Below, piece by piece: positions 17,721 through 32,700 of a stretch of DNA of 64,000 nt. Both the position numbers and the translations under genes were made by a program. The notes below the pieces were generated by a model, which ran no database searches, had not been told where the DNA came from, and saw only the letters and a program-made list of their open reading frames with translations. The stretch spans positions 1 through 64,000 of the forward strand of contig CAZRHE010000008.1 of the NCBI GenBank assembly GCA_964599875.1. The letters are read 5' to 3'. Source of the stretch: RGIG4097 sp964599875 (lineage in GTDB: Bacteria > Bacillota > Clostridia > Christensenellales > CAG-917). Position 1 is the first letter of the stretch. Each line of letters begins with the position of its first letter.

Positions 17721-20700
17721 ATTTCGGTAGGCGCTTCCACTTCTCCGTCCATAACGGTTGCGGTTTCGCCTTCGAGGAATCCGAGCATACCCGTCTTGGT
17801 CGAGGACTTCGAGTTGGAGAGCGGCGTTATGCGGAGCACCGTCCAATCCCAACCGCCGAGCACGTTATCTCCGCTGACGTTGCCGAGAGCGTCGGTCATA
17901 GTGTTGGTGCCGGTAGAGGTTTGTCCGTAAACTTGACCGGTCTTGACTCCGTCCGTGTTTCTGTTGTAAGTTCTGACGGTAGAGCCTGCGCCGACCTTAT
18001 CCGCGTTGACGTAGAGTTCGATTGCTTGGATGCCTCTGAACATCGTGACGTCGTTGCCGAGGTTGTAATCCGCATTCTTCGGCGCAAGGTCGATATAGAT
18101 ATTCGCGGTAGGATCGCTTGCGAATTCGTTCACGAAAGGCAACGGCAATATCGTTGCGATCAAGTGGCCGATATTTTCAAGCGTATCCAGTGCCATTGCA
18201 AGACCCGCGAGGGTGTTGATGTTATCGACGCCGAGGTCGGGAATGATATCCTTTATGAGCCATTGATAGAGATAGACGGGGATACTACGCGCATAAGGTT
18301 CGATGAGCGCTACTCTCTTCACGGTCTTCTCGTGTGCGGAAATGTTTTCTTTTCCTATCGCTTCGAGTTGCTTGAAGAGTTCGATAAGCATGTTTTGACC
18401 GTTACCGCCGATGTTGTAATTGTCCATCGATTGTCCTCTGTCGTGGTTCAAGCCGAGTTTATTGATATCCGCGAAGTAGTATGCCTCGTGCTTGTTGGCG
18501 TCGATGACGTCTTGGAACAAGGTGAGGACGAGGACGTTGATCATGACCATCAATTCATTGAAGGCGTCTTTGCCGAAGGTGATCTTGATGGAGATATATC
18601 TCGTGTCGTCGGATGCGGACGGATTGAGGTCGGTCATGCCCGAATAGTACGGGATATATCCGTTGCTGTTGAAGAGGTTGACCTCGAGTTTTTGGATGAG
18701 ACCGGTGAGGTCTGCGGAGTACGAGTAATCTGCGTAGTTAATTTCGCCCGAGGATGCCGCTTCGCTTGCAGGATATGCGTAAGTGCCGTTGTCGCCGTCT
18801 TCATGGCTGGTGAAGCTTGCGAACGCGCCGTAGGGGTTATCGTCGGACACACTGCCTGCGACTGCGATACCACCGACGGTGTCGTTGATGATTCCGTTCA
18901 AGAAGTCGGAAGACAAGTCGACGTCTTTGATGATGATGCTGAGGTTGTTTTGGAGGGTCGCGCCTGCAATGAGGTTCGTTCCGCTACCTGCGTTCTTCTT
19001 CGGGTGATCGACGTCTATATAGAGATAGAGTTTGTACGGGTCGTTACCACTGCCCCAGGTCTTGATTTCTCTGCTGAGATCGAGTTCCGCGTGGGTGGTG
19101 GTGAAATACGACATAAGTTTGGTGCCGTCGCCGTTGAAGATGGTGTTATTGCTAAATCCGGTATCCGCCGTCCACACTTTCTTATCGATATCGATACGGA
19201 GTGCGGGATTGAGGTTGTCGAATATGTTGTTGATGAGCGAACTGAGACCCGCGGTCGTCGAGTAGGTGATGCCCGCGTAGCCGTAACTGACTTCGCCTAT
19301 CTTATCCGCGACGTTGATCTTGTTGTTGCCGATTTCGATGCTGAGGTCCTTGATTTCGAGAGCGAGCATGGTGCCGACGCTGTCGAGGATTGCGGTGACG
19401 CCCAGTTTTTCAAGACCGGTCAAGAAGTCGTAGAGCAATTCGACGGATGCAGATTGCAAAGGCATTTCGTCGAGGCTGATGCCGAGGGACGAGAGGTCGA
19501 GCCCGAGCAAGCCGATAACCGAGTTGATGAAGTTGGTGTCGATATTGAGTGCAATACGACCTTCTTCGATATCAACGTTGAGTGCGAGTTTATTGCTCGC
19601 GCTTGCACTGCTTTCCGCCTCTGTGGAGAGTGCCTCGTTTGCGGACTTCGCATAGTTGGTCACGTAGTTCTCCGCGTATTTTTGTTTTGCGCCGAGGATA
19701 CCTGCGAAGCCTTGGAACTTAATCTTGCCGAGACCGAGACCGCTTGCGTCGATATAGAGCGCGTCGTTGATTGCGGTGCCGACCATTTCGGTAGTCAGTT
19801 CGTAAATGGAGCCCGTGTTCTTAAGTCTGGACGAGCCGAGATAGTAGACGGACAAGAATTTTTCGGACATCAATTCGCCGATGGTGATATCGAGTGCGAT
19901 ATCGCTATACAGGATACCCGAGATACCGTACGTGAGGATTGCGCCGAGGTTGATATCCGCGGTGAGCGCGATATCGATCGTGATAGGACGTTTCGGGAAG
20001 TTGAGTTCGATATCCGCGACTACGAACTTGAACTCGCCGTTGTCGTCCGCCTTGTATTCGCCGTCCACGTAGGAGTATTTTTGTCCGTCGTAGCCCGCTT
20101 CCGCTTTTTGGAAGGTGCCGAACATTCCCGTGCCTTCGAAGAGTCCGCCGAGCAAGTCGATGACCCATGCGACGAAGGAGTTTTCATATCCTGCATCCTC
20201 CTTCATAAGTCCCGCGGAGGTTATCGTAAGGCTGATAGTCGTGCTGAGGCTGACGGTGGAAAGACCGATTTCGCCGGTTTCGACGTTATACGCCTCTGCG
20301 TAAGGAATATAGTACTTGCCGTTAAGTGCTTCTTCGAAGTGTTCTTCAACGTACTTGTACGCGCCGTTTTCAGCGGTGACGTAAGTGCCGTCCGCACGTT
20401 TTGCATAGCGTTGTCCGTCGTAATCGGATTCGGTGATTTCGACGTATGCGCCACTTATCTTGTTGTATCTCTTCGCGTCTTCCGCAGAACTGACGTATTC
20501 TTCGAAGAGGTTGTCGACAGAGTATCCTTTGACTTTGTGGCGGTCAAGACCGAGTTCCACTATGTCGAGGGATGCGTAGAATCCTTCGGTGAACTTCGCG
20601 GACAAACTCATGACGAAATCTCTGCTATCAGAATGATAGTAGGTCTTGCCGTCTTCGAGTTTCGTGCCGTTGAACACGGTGTAAGTGTCGCCGTTCTTCA

Positions 20701-23700
20701 CGTAGACGGTGCCCGAGAACTTGCCTTCTGCGAAGAGTTGTCTGTCGTTCGCGCTCATCACCGCGTAGGTGTTGGGCACGTAACCGTAACTCTCGATGAG
20801 GATATCGCCGAGGTTCGGGATGAGGTCGCCGAGTTCTTTGCCTTGACGTTCGTAAATCTTGTTCGCGACTGCGTTGATGACTGCGAAGGACAAGCCTATC
20901 GAGAAGTATTGAGGATGTATCAACGCTTCGAGATATGCATAGTCGTGGAGATCCATTCCGCCCGCGGTTTGCGCGTTCGCCGCCATTGCTTCGGAACCGC
21001 TTTCCGCAGTGTCGTCGCCAAAGAGTCCGCCGAGTGCGCCTTCGATGAGTTCGGTCAAGCCGAGTCCGCTGAGGGAGAGTTTCGCAGTGCTGCCGAGCAA
21101 GTGGCTTGCATCGATATACACGCTGTCGTTGTAGAGATAGACTGCAAGGATAGGATCGGTGTTGAGATATCCGTTTTCGTCGTATTGCAAGATTTCGAGC
21201 ATCACTTGCATCGCGCCGAAGTCGGTGAAGTCGATGAATGCGCTCAAATTGATTCTTGCAGACGGATAATCTCTGCTGCCGAGGTCGTTGGTTATGTTGA
21301 TATTGAAGTCGGAGCCTGCGAGGTCGCTTTCGGGATTGATGAGTCCGAGGATGAGGTCGAGGAGTTCGCCGAGTTCGACGACGTTCTTCGTGCCGTCCGC
21401 AAGCGTTGCACCGCCGTAGTAAGAGAGGTCGATGCCGATGCTTAGGTTCATCGAGGACTTCTTAATATCCGCGTAGTCGGTTATCGCCATTCCGTCTTCG
21501 TCAAGGTAGGTGTAAGAGCCGTCCGCGTTGTATTGGACTTTGTCCGCGCCCACTTGCATGGTGTCTTGGTTTGCCCAAAGTCCGAGTCCGTGGAGTTTGA
21601 TTTGGAGACCGAGGTCGCCGATTGCGATATAGTCACCCGCCGTCTTGACGTCGTAGGTGTTGTTCGCAGTCGCGGTGAACGCCGTTGCTCCGAGTCTGTT
21701 GTAGGTGGAAATCAATACGTATTCGGTGCCCGCGCTGTCTTTGACGATTGCGTCGTTTGCGCTGAGTTTCGCATATGCGCCGTCGCTATTCGTGATGACC
21801 ATAAACTTGCCGAGGCCGTATGCGTTCTTTGCAAAGACGTTCTTTTGCGTCGCGTAGTCGAACACTTTCGTGAACTTGAAGTTGCCGTCCGCGTCGAATC
21901 CGTCGAAGTTGTAACGGTCGCCCGTCCAAGAACTAATCCATTCGCCTTCGGTGTAATCGTCGTGTACGGGGGTGCTTGCGGATGCGTACGCATAGTTTGC
22001 GAGCACGTATTCTTCGGTTTGGAGCAACACGTAGTTGCCGTTTGCCGCCTTCGTGTAAGTGCCGTCCGCGTTCTTATTGTACTTCGGCAAATTGTCCGCG
22101 TTGACTGCGTGTTCGTCACGGAGTACGTCGAGGGTTACCCAAGATTCCATACCTGCGACGAAGCCGAGGTTGACGAGGATGCTGGGTGCGCCGCCGCCGA
22201 GGTCGATAACAAGACCGCTTGTGTTGATATCAGAAGTTTGAACGAGTCTGGGCAGATATTCGGTGACGTCCGCGAGATCCGCTACGAGCATTCCGACGAG
22301 GTCGCCGATGAGGCTTTCGTTAAGTCCGACAGCGACGATATCGTTTGCCACGAGGATTTGTCCGAGGAGCATTCCGATGATATTCCAGACGTCCGCGCCG
22401 AGCAAGTCGCCGACAAGACCCATATTCGCTTCTTCGTCCGCGCTTGCTTTCGCACCTGCCGCTTCGTATGCGGAACTATCCGCACCGAGGAGACCGCTGA
22501 CGTCGAGTCCTTCGAGTTTGAGTTTGCCGAAGAAGTCGCCCATGCCGACGATATCGTTCATATCTTCGAGGTTGAGATAGAGATTGATCTTGCCGTCGAC
22601 GATTTGCGCCCAAAGTTCCGCAACCGCAGTGTTGAATTCACCGCTTGCGTCCGCACCGTGGAAGTTGGTGTCGTATTCGATTCTGATATACGCTTCGAGG
22701 CCGTTGAGTGCGTCGAACAATTCTCCGCCGTTGACTATGTAATCAACGAGGTTCTTGATATTAAGACGTGCTTTGATATCGATACCCGCGCCGATAGTGC
22801 TTTCGAAGTCGCTGTTTCTCCACTTCATGGAGGAGAGGATGAATTCGAAGTAATCGTAGAGGTCGGTGGAGATGAACTTGGTCATCTGCTCGGTCCAGTT
22901 GATGATATCGTTGAGTTTGAGGCTGAGGTCGAGGCTGAGGTCGATTTCCGCGCTTTCGAGGTCACCGAGGAGAGATTCGATATCGAGGTCCGCTCCGCCG
23001 AGCAAGTCGCCGAGGTTGAGGGACATGATCTTCGAATAGTTGGTGAAGTCGGAAACGGGTTTGTAGTATACTCCGCCTTCTTCGACGTCCGCGCCGTTTA
23101 CGAGCACGAGGTCTTTGATATCCGCAAATTGTCCTGCGGGTTCGGTGCCGACGTACTTGTAGAGGTCGCCCTTGACGGTGCTATCCCAAACGTTGCCGTC
23201 TTCGTCGTAGAGTTTTTCGTCAAGCACGCGCACGAACTTGGTTTCGCAACGCTTGTACACCCACACGCCCATCGCGACTGCGTTGTTGAACGCCGCCTCG
23301 TTTGCGTATACGGTGGTTGCCTTGACGTAGTACTTATCGTCTACCTTGACGACGTCGATGCCGTTTTCGGACTTCGCGTTGCCCACTTTGACGTATGCGT
23401 CTTCATATGGCGTCTTGTCGTCGCGAGTGAAGTTTGCATAGTAGAAGTGATAGTTGTCCGCCGTGTCGGGATCGGTGTCGTAGGAGTTTTGATAGGTGTT
23501 GTTGCGCTTATTGAAGTCTTCGATCGTACCGAAGTCGATGACTGAACTGTCTTCGGTGCCGTTGAAGAGTTGCAGTTTGACGAGCATGTCGAGAACGCCC
23601 TTTTCGCCGTCTTTGTCGAAGAGTGCGAGGTCGATGCCGATAGAGTACGGGCTGAGTTTGAGGTCAACGCCGACGGTGAAGTTCGGGAGGATATCTTCGT

Positions 23701-26700
23701 CGATATCGACTCCGAGCATGCCGAGGAGCAGGCTGACGAAGCCCTTCGTCACTTTGAGTGCGAGAGTACGAGTGTAGAGGTTGACGTACAAGCCTGCGAG
23801 AGTAGGATCCGCATACTTGCTTGCAACTCTGCCCTGTGCGCGTCCTTCGTCCGCCGCGAGTGCGTCGCTTTCGGATTCGCCGAAGGAGAGAGAGCCGTCG
23901 AGGAGGCTTGCAAGGAGTTCTTCAACCGAGTAATCGCTGAGGTCGATTGCGAGTTTCGCGCCTTCGCCGAGGAGCCATTCGAGATCGACGTTAAGTCCTG
24001 CAAGACCGGTGTCTTCGTCGCGGTTGTAGTACAAACCGAGCATATGGGTGAGAGTGCCGTCCGCACCGTTTGCCGCATCGTTTTCACGACGCCACACGTC
24101 GATTGCGAGATCGAGATCGAAGACGTTCATCTTGAATTCGGGCACGAAGTCCATTCTGAAGGACAAACCGATCTTGATTTCGAAGAGCACTTCTCCGCTG
24201 AAGTCTTCAAGGACTTGGAGTGCGATTCCGTCGAGGTCGCCGAGCAATCCGCCGAGGACTTCCGCTACGTTGGTTTCAACGCCCGTGGAGTAAAGCACGT
24301 AGTCGTTTTCTTGGAGATCCGCGCCGTCTGCGAGTTGTTTATATCCGCCTTGATACATGGTGTATCTGTCTTCGGGTTTGACGTACACGGAAGAGGACGG
24401 ATTGTTGATATCCGCCAGCGTGTAGGATGCGCCCGTCGCGTTGAGAAGGTCGAGATAGTCGCTTACGGATACGTAATCGTAATATCCGGTGACGTAGATG
24501 CCTCCGCGAATGGTGAGGGAGATATAGAACATATCGTCGGTGTCGACGTAGTTGATTTCATTGCCGCCGTCGTAGAGGGACATCGCGACGACTTCCGCTC
24601 TCGTTGCGTCGAAATCGTTGGTCCAATCGTCGGAATCGTAGTTGCTTGCAAGATATTCCGCAAGTTTAACGTACGTTCTGTTCCATTCGTCGTACACGTA
24701 GTATTCGATTTGTTCCGCAGTGTAACGAGGCATATTCGCAAGGTTTGCAGCCGCACCCGACGCCTTGACGAATTGATTGTTCGAGTAATCCCAAACGTAA
24801 TCGCCGGTGCCGTCGTTTTGAGTGGTCACGTATGCGTTGCTTGCTTTTTCGATAATGTTCTTGCCCGTCGCGCGAACGTAGAGTTCGTCGTCGGTGAGTT
24901 CGCCAAGACCGTATTTCTCGCGATTTTCCGCGGTATTTCTGACGTAAACGTCGCGATATTTCTCTTGTTTGTAGAGGGTGTCCGCAGTGAGTTTGATACG
25001 AGGATAGTATCCGAGGTCTTGGAGTTTGATTTGCAGATAGAAGTTGTATTCCGCCGCCGCTCTTCCGAATTCGTTGCCCGAAGTGAAGTCGATCATTTGA
25101 CCCGCTTCGAAATCGACGGTCGTGAAGAAGTCTTTGACTGCAACGTATCTGCCCTCTGCGTAGACGTAGAGGTTTTCTGCGACGATGGGATAATATTCGC
25201 CGTGATAGTACATGTAGCGGACGTTATCCGTGTAATTGTCGTAGATATCGATATCGTGGTCGGTGGTGCCGTTGGGCGTGCCTTCGATCCACTTATCCGA
25301 ACTGTTCATATCGCCGACGAAGGTGTAGAGATAATCGTCGATCTTGAAGTATTTCGCGCCTGCGGGTGCCGCTTCGCCGTATTGTGCTTCGTATTGGTCG
25401 GGAGTTATGTACTCTTGTTCTCTTGCGCCGAATTCGGGGAATCCGATATTAAGACCGACTTCGTATTCCCACAGATAGAGCATGAGGGACACGAGAGGCT
25501 TTCTGACGCCTTCTTCCTTGACGGAAACGAGCATATCGTCGTATGCGATTTGAGTGAATTCGTAATACTTATCCACAGGAGAATCGGGAGTTACTCTCTC
25601 GTATTGACCGTCGCCGACGTGATAGTACACGTTGGTTGCGGAAGTTGCTTCCTGTCTTTCGAAGTATCTGTAATCTCCGGTTGCTCCGTCTCTTTCGGCG
25701 TTCTCTTTCTCGAAAGGAGTCGCCTTGGTGAGGAGTTGATAATAATCCGAACCGCTGTTGACTATCTTGATATACGCTTCATAGGTGGAGAGCGTGTAGT
25801 AATGCTTGGTGCCTGCCGCTACGCCCGCCTCGTAATTTGCGACTTCTTCTTCGGAGAGTCTGCTTGCCATTTCCGTTCTGAGATAGTAAGTAGTCTTGCC
25901 GTTGGATTCAACCGCATAGTAGGTGCCGCCGATATCGTCGATTTCGTATGCAAAGCGGAAGTCGGATTGTCTTCTCTCGTCCGCGTCGGTGCCTGCGTAA
26001 TCTTTGTACAGATACGTGGAGCGGTCGGTATTGATTTGCAAGTACGGTTGCTTGGTGAAGTTGTAATCGAAGTGCAAACCGTCCTCACCGAGAAGGAGTT
26101 CGAGGAGCGCGTTGATATAATCCGCTTGTACTATCGCGCGGATATAAGTGCTGGTGATTCTGAGTCCCCACACGAACGCGGTGACGTATGCCGCGATATC
26201 GTCGCCGAGGAGCGGGAGTTCCGCCGCGGATGCCGCAGTGGTGGTTTCATCGGATGCGAGTGCTTCGTCGCTTTCGTTAGCGCCGCCGAAAACGCCGGGA
26301 AGGAGGTTGCTTGCGATGTCGCGGAGCGAGTAAGAATTGATATACACGCTGGGAATCGAGAAGTAACTGAGGTCGACGTAAAGACCGCCCTTCACGCGTT
26401 TGTAGGTGCCGTTATCGTTTTGATAGAAGTACGTGGAGTCGTAACTGTATCTCTTGTTGCCGTAGAGCATCAAATCTGTGGTTACAGTCACGAGTTTGTA
26501 TTCGCCGTCCGCGGAGTCGTAATAGTAATCTCCGTTCTTGGACTCGAAATAATGGCTGTATCTGTCTTCGGGTGCTACGTAATCGTCCTTTGCGGGATTG
26601 ATTTCGTTTGCGGTGAGTTTTTCGAATTCGCCGCTAATCATGTAGATGCCGAGGAGAGTACGGGTTTCGCTCTTCGCAATAGAGGAATCGTGATCCTGTT

Positions 26701-29700
26701 TGTCCATTGCGGTAGAGTTGAGTATGACGGACGCATTGATGAAACTGAGCAAGTCGCCGATGCTGAGTTCTTTGCTCGTGAATGCGTTCTTGATGATATT
26801 GAAGAGGTCGATTATCGACAAGTCTTCGTCGAGGTCGCCGACGTTGATATTGACTTCGTATTGACGGAAGTAGTTGACGAGTGCCGCGAACTTGATTTCG
26901 ACGTTGATGATGAGTTCCATCTTTCTGTCGAGGTCGCCGTTCATATCCGAAATTGCCGAGATTTCCGCTTTAAGTTTGTCGGGATCCGCGTCGGGGAAGA
27001 GCATTTCGAGGACTGCGCTCAAATCTATATCCGCATCCTTCTTGAAGGAAGTCGTGATATCGATAACTTCGGTGAGAGTGATACGATCGAGTTCGGTGAT
27101 TTCTTGATATTCGGAGAGTTCTTCCGCCGAGAGAGTGTATTCGTGCTCGGTGGTGAATTCAAGGGACACGTTGCGGACGCCGACGAGGAGGCTGAGTTCC
27201 GCATCGTAGCCGTTGCCGTTTGCGGGATAGCCCGCTTGACGACGATAAACTATCGTGCCGTCTTCTCTTGCCGCGGTGTAATCCTTTCTTTCGTATCTTC
27301 TTTCTTCGGAAACGCTGTCGTTGGGCGCAAGTTCACGGAAGGAACCGTCGTCAAGACGATAGTAGTTGCCGTTGTTGTTTTGAGTGAAGACGTAATCTCC
27401 TTCGATTCCTTCTTCTTCGTCCTTAACTGCGGGGACTTCTCCGTCCGCGAGTTGTACGTAGCGGTCGCCTTGGATGGATACGGTCGCTCCGATTTCCACG
27501 TTGACGCCGTCGTTGATATCGAGGTCAACGTCCGCACCGAAGATGAGGTCGTCGGGAATATAATCCGCAAGGTCGAGTCCGTCGACGAGCATTTCGATAA
27601 TCGTGCGGAGGAACTTGTTCGCGATATTGATAGAGAGTGCGCGTCTGTTGAGGAGCAACAACACGTCGATATCGTCCGCGCCTACTTCGCCCGCCGCAAG
27701 TGCGTCGCTGGATGCATCGCTGTCGGGAAGTACGTTATCCGAGTACGAGCCGTTGAAGATTTCGCCGAGATATTTCTCGATGAATCCCGCGACTACGCTG
27801 GAGGTGATGCTGAGTTTGGGAAGATTGAGGAACGGCACGTCGATATAGAAGACGTTTTGCACGTAATATGCACCGAGCCAGAGATTTTCCGCACCCGTTT
27901 CGGAAATGTTGATGAGTTCGACTTTGATTTCCGAATTGAGGATTTGCGAGAAGTCGAGCATGACGCCCGCGTCAAGACGGAAGTGTGCCGAAGAGTAACC
28001 CTTTGCAGTGGAAGGAATGTCAATCTTGACGCCTTCGAGGTTGCCGAGGAGTTTTTCGAAAATCATACCGAAGTCGATTTCACCTTCGGTGATGCCGAGT
28101 TCGAGTTCAACCGAGAGGTTGAGGGACACGCTGGATTCATAGAACGGGCTGAGTGCAACGTAATCCTTTCCGTCCCTGCTCGTTTCGTTGAGTATGTAGG
28201 AAGGAATGAGTGCGTCGCTTGCGCCGAATCCGAGGTCGAGGCCGTTGAGTTTAAGACCGATATCGATTGCGTTTGCAGTGATATTAAGACCGATCGCGAA
28301 TTGTTTGAATTGCGTGTAGTAGTCGGGTTGTCTAAAGTAGGTGCCCTCTTTTTCTTGGACGTAACCGAAGTATCTGTCCATGAAGGTATCCACCGCGACG
28401 TAACCGCCTGCGAAGATATAGTAAGTTTCGTTTTGGTCGTAACCATTCTTCGCGATTTCGACGGTGTCCGCTTGTTCATAGTTGACGCCTTCTCTGACGT
28501 AGAGCGTGTAACGCTCGGTGTCGAAGTGCTCGTCTCCGTTTGCGGTCGCTACGGTTGCGTATCTGCCGCTTTCCTTATTCTCTTTCCAAACGATTTCGTC
28601 ATAGTATGCGTATCTTTCGTCGGTGGGAAGGATGAGGATGAAGCAATCCGCGTTCGCGCCGTCCGCGATATAGGTATCGCGTCTGTAATACGCGCGTTTC
28701 CAATCGTCTGCGGAAGTGGTTTCGTCCGCTTTTGCGAAGGTCACGTCGTATCTGGTCGCGCCTGCGGGGATTTCTTCGTCTGTTTCCGCGAAGATATAGT
28801 AATTTCTGTTGTTTTCCGCGTTTCCGCCGAGGTTGATGCTTTCAAGATAATATCTGCCCGCCTCGTTTTCGGTCGCGGATTCGACGTAATATGCGTCGCC
28901 GTCGTTGAGTTCTTTAATCGCCGCTACGGTGTCCGCCGCGAAATCCGTATAGGTATACTTGCCCGTTTCCATTCCGAGAGAAACTTCGAGTTTGTCGAAG
29001 ACTTCTTCAAAGGAACCGAGGTCGGGAAGAAGTGCGCTCACAAGAAGGGAGATGACGGATTTGGTGATGACGATTTGAGTTGCGACGTCGGAGTGGATGA
29101 GGCTGATGATTGCGTTTCTTTCAACGTCGTAATCGGTTGCCGCAGAATCCACGTCCGCAGTGTCGATATCTTCTTCCGCCGCCGCAAGTGCGTCCCCTTG
29201 TCCCGCCGCATTGGTGCTGTCGTCGCCGCCGATGAGGCCTGCGAGCAAGTCGACGAAGTTGGGCACGTAGGAGTACACGTCCGCAACGTCGAAGATTTCA
29301 ACGCCGTTGAGATAGAGATTGCCGTTATAGAGATAGATTCCGCCCTTTGCAAGGTAGTTGCCGTTGCCGTCGGTGAGAACGTTTCCGTCGTCGTCCGTTT
29401 CGAGGATTTCGAGTGCGACTTCGAGGGTGTTGAGGTCGCTGTTTTCGAGGAATGCGTTCATATTTCCGCCGATGAGAGATGCAAGGTCGAGTGCGTTGAG
29501 GTCGAGTTTAAGACCCACTCTGATTGCAAGGCCGTCGTGGAAGGTGGAGCCGGTCTTCGCGGTGAGAACCATATCTCTGATATAGTTTTCGAGCAGTCCG
29601 CCGAGTTCGAGAGATTCGATGTCGTTGCTGTCGAAATACAGGCTCAAATTGAGTCCGAGATAAATGCTTTGCGTTCCGCTTTGTTCGGAAGAGGGAGTGC

Positions 29701-32700
29701 CGTTAATCATTCCCATTATGTTCTCGACGTAGTCGGTTATGTCGACGAAGTCCGCTTTTTCGAGTTCGGACAAAGGCGTGACGTAATCTCTATCCGCGAG
29801 AGTAATATCGAATCCAAGACCGAGTTTGACCGCGATATTCACGCCCGAAATCGTGTTGAGTCTGATTCCGAGAGAGAGTTTGTCGTCGAGGTCAGCGTCT
29901 TTCCAAGTGAGGAACACGCCGCTTTCCACTTCGTCGAGGTTGAGCATGTCGAGGTCGAGATCTTGACCCGTCAACGCTCCGACAAGACCGGTGATGAACG
30001 TGGAGTTGAACAAGATATCCAGTCTATCCCAGTTGTTGTACCAGTATTCGCCGTTTCTGTAAATTGCGGAGCATCTGAAGACGATACGTTTGACGACCAT
30101 GTTGATATAGTCGATGATGCCGAGTTCGCCGTCTTCCGCCGCAAGCGCCGCGCTTTCGCTCGTTCCGCCGATGAGTCCGATGATATAGTCGAGACCGACG
30201 GTAAGTCTGGGTCCGCCGAGGTCGCCGAGATCGACGTAGAGGTCGCCGTCGATGAGATAAATGCTAATCTTCGCTTCGTTCTTCTCGCCTTGATTCATAA
30301 CGAGTTGCACGCCGACTTGGAGTGCGGACAAGATTGTGTCGAGGTCGAAGTTGAAGTTGTCGAAGTCTGCGTCGAGAATGGAATCGAATCCGAGTTTTTC
30401 GAGGTCGATTGCGCCGAATATCTTGAGGACGATATCGTCGTCGAGAGGATCGTTCAAGTAAATATTGAGTCCCAATCTTTCGATGAGTGCGGTGATTATG
30501 TCTTTGACCGTACCCGCTTCCATTCCGCTGATTGCGTTCTTAATCGCATCGATGCTGAGGATTGCGTCGATGAGATCGTTGAGATCGATAGGATCTTTGA
30601 TATACAAGCCGTTGGGATCTTGTACGTATCTGCCGTCCGAAGTGCGTTTGGAGTAGCGTTCATCGTCGGGATAAAGCCCCGCAACTTCGCTGCCGACGAG
30701 AGTAAAGGTCGGGTTCAAACTGTATTCGAGGACGAGTTCGAGGGAGAAGGACACGATTTTGTTTTCGCGATACTTGTTGAAACGACCGATTCCTTCTTCG
30801 CCCGTGTATCTGTAATAAGTGGTGCCTTCGACGTAAGTGCCTTCCGCGTTAATCGCGTACGCGCCATCCTTATATATATACGCGTGCGCGGGGTCGAGGT
30901 ACGCTTCGTTGCCTTCGGTCATCTCCTCTGCCGTCAACGCGACGTAGTTTGCCGCCACTTGATATTGATACAAGGCGTTTTGGATTCTTTCGCCGACGGA
31001 GTCGAACGCTTTACCCGCAGTGATGCAAGGTTGTTTGACGTAAACACCGAGATTGAGGAGAGTGCTTTCGAGGTCGAGTGCGAGTTCGACGTTTTCGAAG
31101 TCGATATCGAGTCCGAGTTCGAGTCCGAGGTCGGGCAAACGATCGAGGGATTCGCCGATATCACCCGTGGTGCCTTCTTCGGAAACAAGGTCGACGACGA
31201 GTGCGATTATCGTGAGAATGACTTTTTGGCTGACGACCAAGGAAATATGTTCGCTTGCGATTCCGAGAACGATTTCGAGCGCTTCTTCCGCACTGACCTT
31301 TCTTTCTTCAGCGGACATTGCTTCGCTTTCGTCGCCGTTTTCTTCACCGAGCAATCCTTTGATTGCTTCGACGAGTTTGTCGATGAGGAGAGTGTCTTCG
31401 ATGAGGACGTCTTCATCGGACAAAATGCCCATATCGATCATGATGACGCCGTCGTAGAGATAGACACCGAGAATGTTTTCGTTCTTGACGAGGTTTCTGA
31501 TTTCGAGAACGATTTCGGTTTCGGACGAGTTTTCAAGATTGAGGTTTGCACCGAGATAAAGTTCCGCATCGAGGACGATATCCTTTTCGATTTCGATACC
31601 CGCGGAGAGCAGGAAGTCTGCTATGAACGCGGAAACGAGGTCGTTGACGGGAAGTTCTTTATTCGTTCTGTCTTGAGTGTCGAGCAATTCGAGTTTGAGT
31701 TCAAGAGCAAGTTCGACCGCGATGGTGTCGAAGTTGTCCTTGCCGACGTAATTGTCGGGCTCGATGGGATAATATTTGTTTTCAACGGTGTTCGCATCCG
31801 AGAATCCGATCTTGATTCCGCTGAGGGTAAGACCGACCGCAAACGGATCGATACCGACCATCAAATCGAGTTTGTAAGGATTGAATCCCAAACGGAGATA
31901 ACTGTTGTCCGTATTGAGAGAGATAAAGTCGGTGGAAAGTCCCGATGAGCCGTAGTTGCCCGTCATGCTTTCGACGTAAGACGTGGATTCGTCATCCGCC
32001 ACTTTCTTTTCAAAGCGAGTGCCGGTGTAAGTGCCTCTTTCTTCACCCGTCAACTTCTTGTATTCGACGTTCTTGAAGTACGCACCGTCTTCTCTTTCGA
32101 CGTATTGACCGTCTACGTATGCGTATCTGACGCCGTCGAAGTCTACCGCCGCTTCTTTGTAGGTCACTTCGGGTTTGTATTCGCCCGTGGTGGAGAGATA
32201 ATATTTGCCGTTTATCTTCTCGTATCTTTCGCCCGTGTAAGTACCGAGTTCCTCTGCGGTGAGTTCACGATACGCCATATCGGGGCTGATGAGTTCGATG
32301 ACGGTTGCGATGAGCGTGCTTGCAAGATAGACGGTGATGCTTTCACTACTTGCGTTAAGTCCGCCGATAAGGCCGCCGACGAGTCCGACGATAGTGTCGA
32401 TGATGCTGTCTTCTTCCTCTTCCGCCGTTTCGTCCGCAGACGCAAGTGCCTCGGAATCCGCACCGGATTCATCAGAAGAACCGCCGATGAGTGCGCCGAG
32501 GTTGAGGTCCGCTATCGCGATATGTACGTCTTTGAGGAGATCGATTTCACTGTCGATATAAAGGGTTCCGGTCGCAACGCCTGTGGGTTGAGAAGGATCT
32601 TCGCAAAGAAGAGTTATTGCAAGAGATCTCTTCGTCGCACCGTTTGCGATTGCGTTTTCGTCGTACTCTCCGTCGAATATCTCTATAGATATATCAGAAT

